A DNA stretch of 64,000 nt, taken from assembly GCF_029589055.1 (NCBI RefSeq), contig NZ_JARQZP010000007.1, positions 1,302,001-1,366,000 on the forward strand, written 5' to 3'. The notes under the pieces were generated by a model. That model did no database searches. It worked only from the letters and a program-made list of their open reading frames with translations, and was not told the DNA's origin. How positions within the stretch are numbered: the stretch's first letter is position 1; each line of letters starts with the position of its first letter. This document shows, in pieces, positions 23,736-32,492 of this stretch. The DNA is from Vibrio hannami. Lineage in GTDB: Bacteria > Pseudomonadota > Gammaproteobacteria > Enterobacterales > Vibrionaceae. The position numbers and the translations under genes are program-made.

Positions 23736-26591
23736 TTAAATCCCATAATCCCAACCTTCATCGACAGGACAATTCCACTCTTTAGGAACAGACCAACCGT
23801 TAATCCACAAAGGTACTTCATGAGCTGCCATAGGTTTTGCAATTCCATATCCCTGCGCATAACGGTAACCCATTTTCTTCAACTCTATTCCATGCTCTAC
23901 TGTTTCTAACCCTTCGGCAATGGGTTTGATATTGAATGCCTGAGATAACGCCAGTATACCTTCCAGTATCGAACGATCTTCCTCATCTTCAAGCATATCA
24001 ATGACAAAACTACGATCGACTTTCAGCATGTTGATAGGTAGTTGCTTCAGATAAGTCAGAGATGAAAATCCAGTGCCAAAGTCATCCAACGCAAACGAAA
24101 TTCCCAGCTCCTGACATTCAAGGATAACGGTCGCGACTGCACCTAGATTCTCCAGAGCTTGAGTTTCCAGGATCTCTAACTCTAGTAACGATGGAGAGAC
24201 GTCGGGATATTCAGCAAGCTCTTGCTTCAGTACCTGGGCTAGGTTCTGCTGATTGAAATAGATATGGCTAATATTGATACTTACCGGAATACTCAGCCCA
24301 CTACGCAACCAGTTTTTTATCTGTCGAAGAGCTTCACCGATTACCCAGTCATCGATATCGATCATCAGGCTATGTTTTTCTATATCGGGCAAAAAGGCGG
24401 CCGGTGGCAACAGCCCTTTCTCTGGATGCTCCCAACGGATCAGTGCTTCAACGCCCACAACGTGACCTGTTTCTAAATCGACTTTGGGTTGATAGAACAA
24501 CCTGAACTCATTTCTATCAATGGCCTTCCCGACCTCTTTAATTAACAGTTCTTGTTTTTGAACCACCTGTTCGAGATCAGAATTAAAGAAATGGTACCGA
24601 TTCCGCCCTGAGTTCTTAGCGGTATACATCGCCTGGTCTGCCTGTCTAAGTAGGTGATCCGCTTCGATTTCATCTTCCTGAGGAAAGCGGGTAATTCCAA
24701 TGCTGCCCGATACAGACACAACCACACCATCTACACTCATGGGCTCAGAAATCACACTTAATATTCTCTGCGTTATTTCTAGATCATCTTCAGGTTTGCC
24801 TGAGTTAATCAGTAGAATGATGAACTCATCTCCCCCAAGCCTGGCTGCAGTATCATTCTCCCGAATCACCTGTTGAAGCCGTGAAGTCACAACTTTAAGC
24901 AACCGATCTCCAAAAATATGGCCGTAAGTATCATTTATTTGTTTAAAGCCATCCAGATCCATATAAAGCACAGAGATTATGCTGTTTTGTCTAATTGCAT
25001 GTTTCATCGCCTGCGATAGACGGTCTGAAAACAGAACCCTGTTTGGTAGTCCGGTTAGCTGATCATAATGTGCGATCTTCTTCAGTTGCTTTTCGTGTTC
25101 TTTTTGTTCAGTAATATCGACCGAGACGCTACATAAAGCGTACGTGTTACCTTTGTCATCTACGAGTGGAATTTTTGTACTCTGTAAAATTTGCCTTCCG
25201 TTCTCTAGCCAAAGGTTCTCTTCACCCTTGTACAGTATCTGACTTTCAATAACCGCATTATCCGTTCGCTCACGCTGCTCTGATACATCTTCATCAAACA
25301 ACTCTTTGTCCGATTTTGATGTAATGCTATTGATTGACGAAGGAAACAATGAATACATCAGCTTATTAGCAAACAAATAGCGCCCTTTCGCATCTTTCAT
25401 GTATACAAAAGCATCTATGTTGTCGAGAATTTTTCTCAAGCGACTTTCACTGGCAGAGAGTGTTTTTGCAAAACGCGCTTTCGCGCGGTTTTGGTGAACC
25501 AGAATGATAATAATCAACATCATCAGAGACATGATAACTATGATACCTAGAAGCTCTTTCCAATACTTCTGAAACATTGTTTCTTTACTGTATCGGATCT
25601 CTGCCCCTTCAGGCAGTTGAGAAACCTCAATACCAAACCTATCGAGAACACGTTTATCGGCTACAACCACGTTGGGGCTCTTATCCAAAATGGGAATATC
25701 GATGGCCTTTACCCCCGAGAAAAGTTGCTTTGCTTTTATTGCTGCTTGCTTCGCCTGCTCTCTATGACTGATAACTACACCGCCGAGTACGCCATCTCCC
25801 ATGCCATGTTCAAAAGGGTGGAAAATCGGAGCAAGGCTGTTATTCACGATGATTTCAAGTGAGCTCTCAAAGGAATAACTCTCACTGTATTTATCACGAT
25901 AGGCAGACAGCAGTATAATAGCGCTCTCTTTAGGTACTCCCTTTATCGCTGTAATAAAATCCGGCCAACTTATGTCGGCAAGGTTAATTACTTTGAAGGG
26001 TACTCCGGGAAACTGTTCTTTGAGTTTTAGAGTGGACTCCAGATCGGATCGGCCTGACGATGTACCATCCGAGACAATATAAATCGAACGTATATCCTGC
26101 TTTATTTGAAGGGCGAGTTCGATCGTTTCTCTTATAGATACAGCTTCAACAACCCCCGTTGCTAACGTATTACTCCCCATTAAACGAGCGAGCTTAATGT
26201 TGTTTAAACCAAGGAAAACAAATGGGGTATCCGGAAGCAGCGTTTCGCCATTATCCAACATAAAGTGCAGCGCATTATCATCCGCTGTGATCACGACATC
26301 ATATGGTTCACGGTTGAGCAATTTATACGAGATATTAGCTTGAAAAAGCTGGCGACTGGTTTCATCGTGTAACCGTTTTGAATCCATGAACTCGACTTCA
26401 ATCTCAGGCGGGTTATCACCAAACTCAGCAAGTAAACCATCCATCACTTTGGACGATGTTGGAAATGTAGGGTGATAAGAGATGAGTAGGAGAACTCTTT
26501 TTGCAGAGAAATCCATTTGGCTATTTGCATAAGCTACACAAGAAAAGAAAAAACTTGGGAAGATTAAAAAAAGTGTTATCAGCTTACGCAC
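23736..26591 (-). CDS. Membrane GGDEF-EAL protein with periplasmic substrate-binding sensor
   Basis: 951 residues: a signal peptide (1-22), a periplasmic ABC-type substrate-binding-like domain (about 30-330), a membrane helix near 345-368, a PAS domain (about 380-490), GGDEF (about 505-665, RLGGDEF intact) and EAL (about 680-930). An I-site REND lies five residues before GGDEF. The EAL domain has EALIRWEHP and DDFGTGFSSLTYL with the usual acidic residues. Both enzyme domains look intact, so it could make and degrade c-di-GMP, or one may be silent. The sensor domain suggests control by an external ligand. It is monocistronic. Confidence 0.92.
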   Translation of the reverse strand: MRKLITLFLIFPSFFFSCVAYANSQMDFSAKRVLLLISYHPTFPTSSKVMDGLLAEFGDNPPEIEVEFMDSKRLHDETSRQLFQANISYKLLNREPYDVVITADDNALHFMLDNGETLLPDTPFVFLGLNNIKLARLMGSNTLATGVVEAVSIRETIELALQIKQDIRSIYIVSDGTSSGRSDLESTLKLKEQFPGVPFKVINLADISWPDFITAIKGVPKESAIILLSAYRDKYSESYSFESSLEIIVNNSLAPIFHPFEHGMGDGVLGGVVISHREQAKQAAIKAKQLFSGVKAIDIPILDKSPNVVVADKRVLDRFGIEVSQLPEGAEIRYSKETMFQKYWKELLGIIVIMSLMMLIIIILVHQNRAKARFAKTLSASESRLRKILDNIDAFVYMKDAKGRYLFANKLMYSLFPSSINSITSKSDKELFDEDVSEQRERTDNAVIESQILYKGEENLWLENGRQILQSTKIPLVDDKGNTYALCSVSVDITEQKEHEKQLKKIAHYDQLTGLPNRVLFSDRLSQAMKHAIRQNSIISVLYMDLDGFKQINDTYGHIFGDRLLKVVTSRLQQVIRENDTAARLGGDEFIILLINSGKPEDDLEITQRILSVISEPMSVDGVVVSVSGSIGITRFPQEDEIEADHLLRQADQAMYTAKNSGRNRYHFFNSDLEQVVQKQELLIKEVGKAIDRNEFRLFYQPKVDLETGHVVGVEALIRWEHPEKGLLPPAAFLPDIEKHSLMIDIDDWVIGEALRQIKNWLRSGLSIPVSINISHIYFNQQNLAQVLKQELAEYPDVSPSLLELEILETQALENLGAVATVILECQELGISFALDDFGTGFSSLTYLKQLPINMLKVDRSFVIDMLEDEEDRSILEGILALSQAFNIKPIAEGLETVEHGIELKKMGYRYAQGYGIAKPMAAHEVPLWINGWSVPKEWNCPVDEGWDYGI

Positions 26592-26688
26592 CGTATTCCT
26601 CTAAATGCCGTTGTCTACTAAAAAAGAGTAGCCACGATTGACGATTTATCAAATTTAGCACTTAAAAAATAACAACTTATTCCTATCG

Positions 26689-27930
26689 TTATATCGATAA
26701 TGTAAGGCGCCCCGGATTACTCTTCTCTATTTCTTTTAAAGCGACCCCGTCTAACTGCACATTCGCGAACCAGAAAGGTTTATGCTTTTCAACAAACGCA
26801 TTACTTCTTTGCATCAGATCGTAGATGGAGTATGCCCTTGCCTGACCAAGGGCAACAGCATGGACGCTGCGCTCAAGGATTGGAACATCGTCTAAGTCCT
26901 CCATTAATGCCATCCTCAAATGGGCTACCCGCTGATCCCACTCTATATGCTCAACAATATTTCTGGTGAGTTTTTTTTCGAGTTTGTATATCGCACGGGG
27001 TAAAACAGACATCGTTGGTTTCACTTCGGAGCAGGCAAAGTACTCATCCATCTCTTCTTTCTCTCGATAGTTTTGCATCACTTCAACCAGAGAATCTTCG
27101 AAGATCTGGTTGAAGTAATTGACCACTGAAAATATCGCAATGCTTCTTATCACACCAAGAAATATTCCTTCATCAGGCTCCTTGTAACCAGCTGCATGCA
27201 ACCGCATTCGAGTGACATTCGCCGTCACCACCATATGCTGCCAAAGTTTGGGGGCAATCAGCTTAGTATTATTATCCGCCCACCTGAGTAACGGCCTGGC
27301 CATTAATACAGGAAACAACTTACGACAGTTATCTATTCCAATCATTCCTATCGCGACTTTCGGGTCATTAGTGTACTTTGGCGACTTCCCTAGTGCTTCA
27401 CAGAATTTCGCGGTACCAACAAGCTCAAGAACCGCTCCCCTCAAAGAATGACTTAATGTTGTTAAGCTGCCTAACTTTGAAAAATTTAACGATGCAGAGT
27501 AAGCGAAAGAAGCAAAATGACCAAAATCAGGAAATCCCCATAGAAGCTTAGGAACCTCCATGTCGGATAATCTGTCTACAAGCATTTTTTCTGTAGTAAT
27601 GGCTACGCGTGTGACTACTTTATCAAGCACCTGCTGTCTCTCTTCCACCTGAGCTTGACGTTCCATCACCCGCTGTTTCTCGCATTGCAGCAAAATCCTT
27701 TGATTTTCGGTTACTCTTTCATGCTCTTCAAAAATCACAGAATCACAATACTTGCCTTGCAGACTCAGAACACTATCGACATCATCCTGATCAACCAGAT
27801 ACTTCATACTCACTAACCAGGTCGCAAATCTTTCGTTAGTCTTAGATGTGATTTTTCTGGCAACCTCTTCTGCCTGAGCGTTGTATCTTTTACTACTGAA
27901 CAAAGCTGCTTTTGTGCGAACTGAACTCAA
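26689..27930 (-). CDS. HDOD-domain protein
   Basis: 413 residues with a TTG start at 27930 (GAGAAG upstream). The N-terminal ~110 residues are helical with coiled-coil character (RVMERQAQVEERQQVLDKVV). An HDOD-type helical domain covers about 120-330 (LWGFPDFGHFASFAYSASLNFSKLGSL). No HD metal-binding pair is evident. HDOD proteins take part in signalling, often together with c-di-GMP or flagellar control, and this gene follows the GGDEF-EAL gene on the same strand with a 97-bp gap. The start is less sure than the stop. Confidence 0.65.
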   Translation of the reverse strand: MSSVRTKAALFSSKRYNAQAEEVARKITSKTNERFATWLVSMKYLVDQDDVDSVLSLQGKYCDSVIFEEHERVTENQRILLQCEKQRVMERQAQVEERQQVLDKVVTRVAITTEKMLVDRLSDMEVPKLLWGFPDFGHFASFAYSASLNFSKLGSLTTLSHSLRGAVLELVGTAKFCEALGKSPKYTNDPKVAIGMIGIDNCRKLFPVLMARPLLRWADNNTKLIAPKLWQHMVVTANVTRMRLHAAGYKEPDEGIFLGVIRSIAIFSVVNYFNQIFEDSLVEVMQNYREKEEMDEYFACSEVKPTMSVLPRAIYKLEKKLTRNIVEHIEWDQRVAHLRMALMEDLDDVPILERSVHAVALGQARAYSIYDLMQRSNAFVEKHKPFWFANVQLDGVALKEIEKSNPGRLTLSI

Positions 27931-28201
27931 CTTTACTTCTCTCGCTTATATCATTGACTACTAAATTTAATCATAGCCTATATATCTGACTTCCCGGGAA
28001 GAACTTGCTGAAAATATTTATGCAAAGTTGACAAATAATTTGTTAATTCAATATGTTATTTTTGTGGTTTATAACTCGGGTTTTTCGTTTGACGCAGAAC
28101 ATTCACCATTTTTTTAGGCCATCGTACCGAAAAATACTTGAACAGCGTCACGAAATCGATTACAAATTACCCGTTAGGTTTGGTATAACTAGGGATACAA
28201 A

Positions 28202-28501
28202 ATGATTAAAAAGCGCTTTTTCAAAACCAAAGATGAAGTAGAAGTTACTTTTGAATGGCCTCAAGGAGACGAAAGCAGTGTAGCTATCGCTGGCGATTTC
28301 AATGAGTGGAACGCACAGCCAATGAAGCTAAACAAAAAGAACAAAGCTTTCTCTTTTAAAACAAGACTTCCAAAAGAAGGCAGCTTCCAGTTCCGCTATC
28401 TTATCGACGGTGAAACCTGGGAGAATGATCATGCCGCAGACGCTTATGTTGCGAATGAACATGGAAGTGACAATAGCTTAGTTAGTACTGTTACTGAATA
28501 A
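28202..28501 (+). CDS. Small glycogen-binding (CBM48/isoamylase N-terminal) protein
   Basis: 99 residues made of a single early-set domain: VTFEWPQGDESSVAIAGDFN, then EWNAQPMKL, and FQFRYLIDGETWENDHAADAY. This is the carbohydrate-binding module family 48 found in glycogen-branching enzymes and AMPK beta. No catalytic domain is attached. It is a common stand-alone gene in marine gammaproteobacteria, perhaps binding glycogen. It ends 26 bp before a terminator hairpin. Confidence 0.85.
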   Translation: MIKKRFFKTKDEVEVTFEWPQGDESSVAIAGDFNEWNAQPMKLNKKNKAFSFKTRLPKEGSFQFRYLIDGETWENDHAADAYVANEHGSDNSLVSTVTE

Positions 28502-28526
28502 GCGACGCGCTAGTAAACTATTTCAG

Positions 28527-28552
28527 AAGCGAGCCAAACAGCTCGCTTTTTT
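28527..28552 (+). terminator. Intrinsic terminator after the CBM48 gene
   Basis: AAGCGAGC-CAAACA-GCTCGCTT followed by a T run. Confidence 0.85.
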
Positions 28553-28580
28553 TAGTGCCAACATTAATTACCCACAAAGC

Positions 28581-28612
28581 AAAAGACCCCAGCATTTCTG
28601 CTAGGGTCTTTT
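28581..28612 (-). terminator. Terminator of the tRNA-Cys/tRNA-Gly transcript
   Basis: Stem AAAGACCC...GGGTCTTT of the same family as those beside the other tRNA-Gly, with a T run on the minus strand. Confidence 0.8.
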
Positions 28613-28618
28613 TGAATC

Positions 28619-28694
28619 TGGAGCGACACACGAGGTTCGAACTCGTGACCTCAACCTTGGCAAGGTTGCGCTCTACCAACTGAGCTAGTGTCGC
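28619..28694 (-). tRNA. tRNA-Gly (GCC), second copy
   Basis: 76 nt including CCA, identical to the gene at 15633-15708. Anticodon loop TTGCCAA, full acceptor and T arms. It lies 3 nt downstream of tRNA-Cys. Confidence 0.97.
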
Positions 28695-28697
28695 AAA

Positions 28698-28771
28698 TGG
28701 AGGCGCGTCCCGGAGTCGAACCGAGGTCCACGGATTTGCAATCCGCTGCATAGCCACTCTGCCAACGCGCC
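28698..28771 (-). tRNA. tRNA-Cys (GCA)
   Basis: 74 nt including CCA. Acceptor GGCGCGT/ACGCGCC, anticodon stem CGGAT/ATCCG with loop TTGCAAA (anticodon GCA), and an intact T loop. Cotranscribed with tRNA-Gly, and probably with pgsA-uvrC upstream separated by a terminator. Confidence 0.97.
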
Positions 28772-28992
28772 TTCATACTTCCTGAAGAACTGTGTTCCTC
28801 TTGAGTACGGGAAGGCATTTTACGGATTCACCGGAATGAGTCAACACAATTTTTCGTTTTTTGTATCGTTTGACTACTAATCACTCAAAAGCGATGAATT
28901 TGTTCAATTTTCTAGCGATTTAAGTACATAAAATCACAAGTTAACTTCAATGAACGATTTCTCTCTCCCTTGCGGGCTATCTGCAAAAAACA

Positions 28993-29017
28993 AAAAAGCG
29001 GACATTTTGCCCGCTTT
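28993..29017 (-). terminator. Terminator of the uvrY-uvrC-pgsA operon
   Basis: Stem AAAGCGG / CCGCTTT with A/T flanks on the minus strand, about 25 bp after the pgsA stop. Confidence 0.75.
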
Positions 29018-29042
29018 CGTTTAATCACTTAGGATAATTCAA

Positions 29043-29600
29043 TTATTGGTGTTCATCATCAAGAAGATCATCCTTGGCTGCAGCCAGGTACTGGAACATA
29101 GACCAGTATGTCAGGAAGGTAGCAATATATAGGGCAGCGTAACCAACCCAGATCATCCAATCGTCGTAACGCCAGATCAGCACCAGAAGTGCAAACATCT
29201 GCGACATTGTTTTCACCTTGCCTATCCATGAAACGGCAACACTGGAGCGTTTGCCAATCTCAGCCATCCACTCACGCAATGCAGATATGATGATTTCACG
29301 AGCGATCATGGTCAGAGCAGGAATAGTAATCCAGATAGAGGCGTAATGCTCGGTGATCAGAATCAAAGCTGTCGCCACCATGACTTTGTCTGCAACCGGG
29401 TCCAGGAACGCTCCAAAGCGAGAGGTCTGGCCAAGTTTTCTGGCTAACATGCCATCAAAGTAATCGGTCACGCCTGCAATAAAAAAGACTAGAGCAGAAG
29501 CAAAAGGAGCCCAGCTATATGGTAAATAAAAAGTCACCACGAAGACAGGAATCAGTATAAGTCTCAGAAGAGTTAGAATATTTGGTATGGTAAAACGCAT
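29043..29600 (-). CDS. pgsA: CDP-diacylglycerol-glycerol-3-phosphate 3-phosphatidyltransferase
   Basis: 185 residues with four membrane helices. The CDP-alcohol phosphotransferase motif DG-x2-AR-x8-G-x3-D-x3-D is complete (DYFDGMLARK ... FGAFLDPVADK). It makes phosphatidylglycerol-phosphate in the inner membrane, the first committed step to phosphatidylglycerol and cardiolipin. It is 56 bp downstream of uvrC in the typical uvrY-uvrC-pgsA order. Length matches the family (about 182-185). Confidence 0.96.
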   Translation of the reverse strand: MRFTIPNILTLLRLILIPVFVVTFYLPYSWAPFASALVFFIAGVTDYFDGMLARKLGQTSRFGAFLDPVADKVMVATALILITEHYASIWITIPALTMIAREIIISALREWMAEIGKRSSVAVSWIGKVKTMSQMFALLVLIWRYDDWMIWVGYAALYIATFLTYWSMFQYLAAAKDDLLDDEHQ

Positions 29601-29656
29601 ATTTATAGCTCGGGGCTTCGTTATTTTCAGTGCAGTTCAATGGTGCGCCAATTTCA

Positions 29657-31489
29657 CTATTGTTTCAATGCCTGATGTATCTTTTCTGCCAGTGAAACGC
29701 TAATTCCTGGTATTTTGCTTATATCTTCGACACTCGCTCGCTTTAGCTCCTGTAGCCCACCCATATACTTCAGAAGGGCTTGCCTACGCTTAGGACCGAT
29801 ACCCTCAATGCCTTCCAGCGGACTAGTGCGTCTCGCCTTTCCTCTTTTGGCTCGGTGACCAGCAATAGCGTGATCGTGGCTTTCATCGCGGATATGTTGA
29901 ATGAGGTGCAATGCAGGCGCATCACTTGGAAGGTTGAACTCCTCTCCATCTGTTGTTATCAAGGTTTCCAATCCCGGCTTTCGGGTGACACCTTTGGCAA
30001 TACCGATAAGCCGAGGACGCTTAGGCCAATCGTCCCAGTGCTGAGAGATAATTTCGTAAGCCCGGTTTAGTTGTCCCTTACCACCATCGATAAAGATAAT
30101 GTCAGGAATTTTATCTACATCAAGCTGCTTGCTGTAACGACGTTCCAATACCTGCCCCATAGCAGCATAATCATCACCCCCGGTAATACCGGTAATGTTA
30201 TAGCGGCGGTACTCTTGCTTAACAGGTCCTTCCTGATTAAACACCACACAAGAGGCAATGGTATTTTCACCCATAGTATGACTGATATCAAAACACTCCA
30301 TGCGCCGGATCGATTCCATACCCAGCTCTTCCTGCAGTGCATTGAATCGCTGGTTTATCGTCATCTTGTGATTAATTTTGGTGGTTATCGCGGTTAAGGC
30401 ATTGGTATTTGCCAGTTTAAGATACCGGCCACGAGAGCCCACAGGGTTGGTATGAAATTGAACTTTCCTACCAGCCAGTTGCGTCAGAGCCTCCTGGAGA
30501 GGAGCTGTATCTTCAAAAAGCCCGCCGTTTAGAATTAATCTGCTAGGAATTGTCCTGGCTTCGTTGTGCCCCAGATAATATTGGCTTAGGAAGCTATAGA
30601 AGACCTCTTGCTGCTCGGTATTATTCGGGATTTTAGGGAAATGGCTTCGGCTACCGAGTATTTTGCCATGGCGAATCATCAGGATATGGATACAGGCGAT
30701 GCCATTTTCCTGCGAAAAACCCAACACATCCATATCATCCATACTGTCTTCAGACACAAACTGCTGCTCCTGAACACGACGGATTGCCTGAATCTGATCT
30801 CTGAACTTTGCCGCATCTTCAAAGCGCAGTTCACGACTTGCCGTTTCCATACGTTCTACAAGCTGGCTCACTACCTGACTGTCTTTACCTTGCAAAAACA
30901 GCCGTACCAAATCAACCAGCTCTTTATATTCTTCATCACTAATCACCGAGGAGACACATGGTGCAGCGCAGCGTCCAATCTGATACATCAAACAGGGACG
31001 CGTGCGATTACTGTAAACCGTATCTTCACACTGACGTACCGGAAAGATTTTCTGGATTAAATGTAAGGTTTCCCGGACTGCCCCCGAGTCAGGATAGGGA
31101 CCAAAGTATTCACCCTTACGCTTTTTTGCCCCTCGGTGCATAGAGAGCCTTGGGTGGCGGTGCCCACTAACAAAAATGTAGGGGTAAGATTTATCATCCC
31201 GAAGCAGTACATTATATTTCGGCAGATATTGCTTTATATAATTGTGTTCAAGGATCAGCGCTTCAGTTTCGGTATGAGTGACAGTAACATCGATTTTATT
31301 GATATGAGAAACCAGAGCTCTGGTTTTCTCACTATCGACGTTTTTTCGAAAATAGCTGGATAACCTTTTCTTAAGGTCTTTTGCTTTACCGACATAAATA
31401 ATATCAGCTTCGGCGTTATACATTCTGTACACGCCGGGCTGATTAGTAACCGTCTTTAAGAAGGCAGATGAATCGAAAGCAGTTGGCAC
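29657..31489 (-). CDS. uvrC: Excinuclease ABC subunit C
   Basis: 610 residues. The N-terminal GIY-YIG nuclease (YVGKAKDLKKRLSSYF), a UVR motif that contacts UvrB (about 200-240), the RNase H-like 5' nuclease and C-terminal helix-hairpin-helix repeats (IEGIGPKRRQALLKYMGG) are all present. It makes both incisions in nucleotide excision repair. The GTG start at 31489 lies 3 nt after the uvrY stop and aligns with the Escherichia coli N-terminus; translation is probably coupled to uvrY because no clear ribosome site is visible. Confidence 0.97.
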   Translation of the reverse strand: MPTAFDSSAFLKTVTNQPGVYRMYNAEADIIYVGKAKDLKKRLSSYFRKNVDSEKTRALVSHINKIDVTVTHTETEALILEHNYIKQYLPKYNVLLRDDKSYPYIFVSGHRHPRLSMHRGAKKRKGEYFGPYPDSGAVRETLHLIQKIFPVRQCEDTVYSNRTRPCLMYQIGRCAAPCVSSVISDEEYKELVDLVRLFLQGKDSQVVSQLVERMETASRELRFEDAAKFRDQIQAIRRVQEQQFVSEDSMDDMDVLGFSQENGIACIHILMIRHGKILGSRSHFPKIPNNTEQQEVFYSFLSQYYLGHNEARTIPSRLILNGGLFEDTAPLQEALTQLAGRKVQFHTNPVGSRGRYLKLANTNALTAITTKINHKMTINQRFNALQEELGMESIRRMECFDISHTMGENTIASCVVFNQEGPVKQEYRRYNITGITGGDDYAAMGQVLERRYSKQLDVDKIPDIIFIDGGKGQLNRAYEIISQHWDDWPKRPRLIGIAKGVTRKPGLETLITTDGEEFNLPSDAPALHLIQHIRDESHDHAIAGHRAKRGKARRTSPLEGIEGIGPKRRQALLKYMGGLQELKRASVEDISKIPGISVSLAEKIHQALKQ

Positions 31490-31492
31490 AGT

Positions 31493-32137
31493 TTACAGTG
31501 ACTCTGTATCAATCATCCCATGGCGGATCGCCAGGTGGGTTAACTCAACATCACCATTGATATCAAGTTTACTGAACAATCTGTAACGGTAGCTGTTTAC
31601 CGTTTTCGGACTTAAGTTCAATTGTTCGGAAATATCAGTAACGCGCTGACCTTTAGTAATCATTAACATGATCTGAAGTTCACGTTCAGACAGATCCTTA
31701 AACGGGTTTTCAGATGAAGATGAGAATTGGCTCAACGCCATCTGTTGCGCTATCTCTGGCGAGATATAACGCTGTCCACTATTTACAACCCGAATAGCAT
31801 TAACCATTTCATCCGGCCCCGCTCCTTTTGTCAGGTACCCGGATGCCCCCGCTTGCATCACCTTAGTAGGAAACGGGTTCTCTGTATGGATAGTCAACAC
31901 AATAATTTTTACATCTGGATTAAACCGTAAAATTTTCTTGGTTGCTTCTAAACCGCCAATACCTGGCATGTTCATATCCATAAGAATGACATCGACATGG
32001 TTATTGCGACACCATTTTATAGCTTCTTCACCGCTGTCAGCTTCCCCTGCTACGTTCATTCCACGGACGTCTTCAATAATACGTCGTATCCCTGTGCGAA
32101 CCAGCTCGTGATCATCTACAAGGAAAACATTAATCAA
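31493..32137 (-). CDS. uvrY: Response regulator UvrY/VarA (GacA family)
   Basis: 214 residues from TTG 32137, chosen because GGAG lies 8 nt upstream and the protein then begins INVFLVDDHE like VarA. A longer frame from another TTG at 32155 is less likely. The receiver domain has DD at the start, the phospho-Asp in VILMDMNMPG and the Lys in GYLTKG. The C-terminal LuxR-type helix-turn-helix reads LSERELQIMLMITKGQRVTDISEQ. With the BarA/VarS sensor it activates small RNAs that sequester CsrA. It is the first gene of the uvrY-uvrC-pgsA operon. Confidence 0.95.
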   Translation of the reverse strand: MINVFLVDDHELVRTGIRRIIEDVRGMNVAGEADSGEEAIKWCRNNHVDVILMDMNMPGIGGLEATKKILRFNPDVKIIVLTIHTENPFPTKVMQAGASGYLTKGAGPDEMVNAIRVVNSGQRYISPEIAQQMALSQFSSSSENPFKDLSERELQIMLMITKGQRVTDISEQLNLSPKTVNSYRYRLFSKLDINGDVELTHLAIRHGMIDTESL

Positions 32138-32492
32138 ACTTGTATCTCCACACAACTAACATTGGTCCTGTTCCACCCGGTTTCGGGCAAACACAACATT
32201 CCAATACTAACCCATTTTTCTATAAAAAACTGTAGAACAATATGCTCAAACACTCAAACTTAAGCAAAAGTCCTAATATTGTTCAGATAGATAGCTGATA
32301 TATCATATATTTATCATTACAGTATAAAAACTATCATTCAAGAACAACCAGCTTACATTTTCACTATAATTACTTATTCTTAAGGAACGCCATACACTAA
32401 CCGTTCATCTACGGATTTACCAATTTTAATTGTCAATATCTCCCGTCTGGATCAAAATATTAGGTAGGTCCGATGGAAAACAGAGTAAAGCG
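32138..32492. other. Divergent promoter region between uvrY and polB
   Basis: About 355 bp of AT-rich sequence. It should hold the uvrY and polB promoters. I looked for a LexA box (CTGT-N8-ACAG) before polB and found none with both arms. No other feature seen. Confidence 0.5.

Noticed and set aside
32230..32430. Possible LexA box before polB
   Set aside because: No CTGT-N8-ACAG with both arms; single half-sites only.
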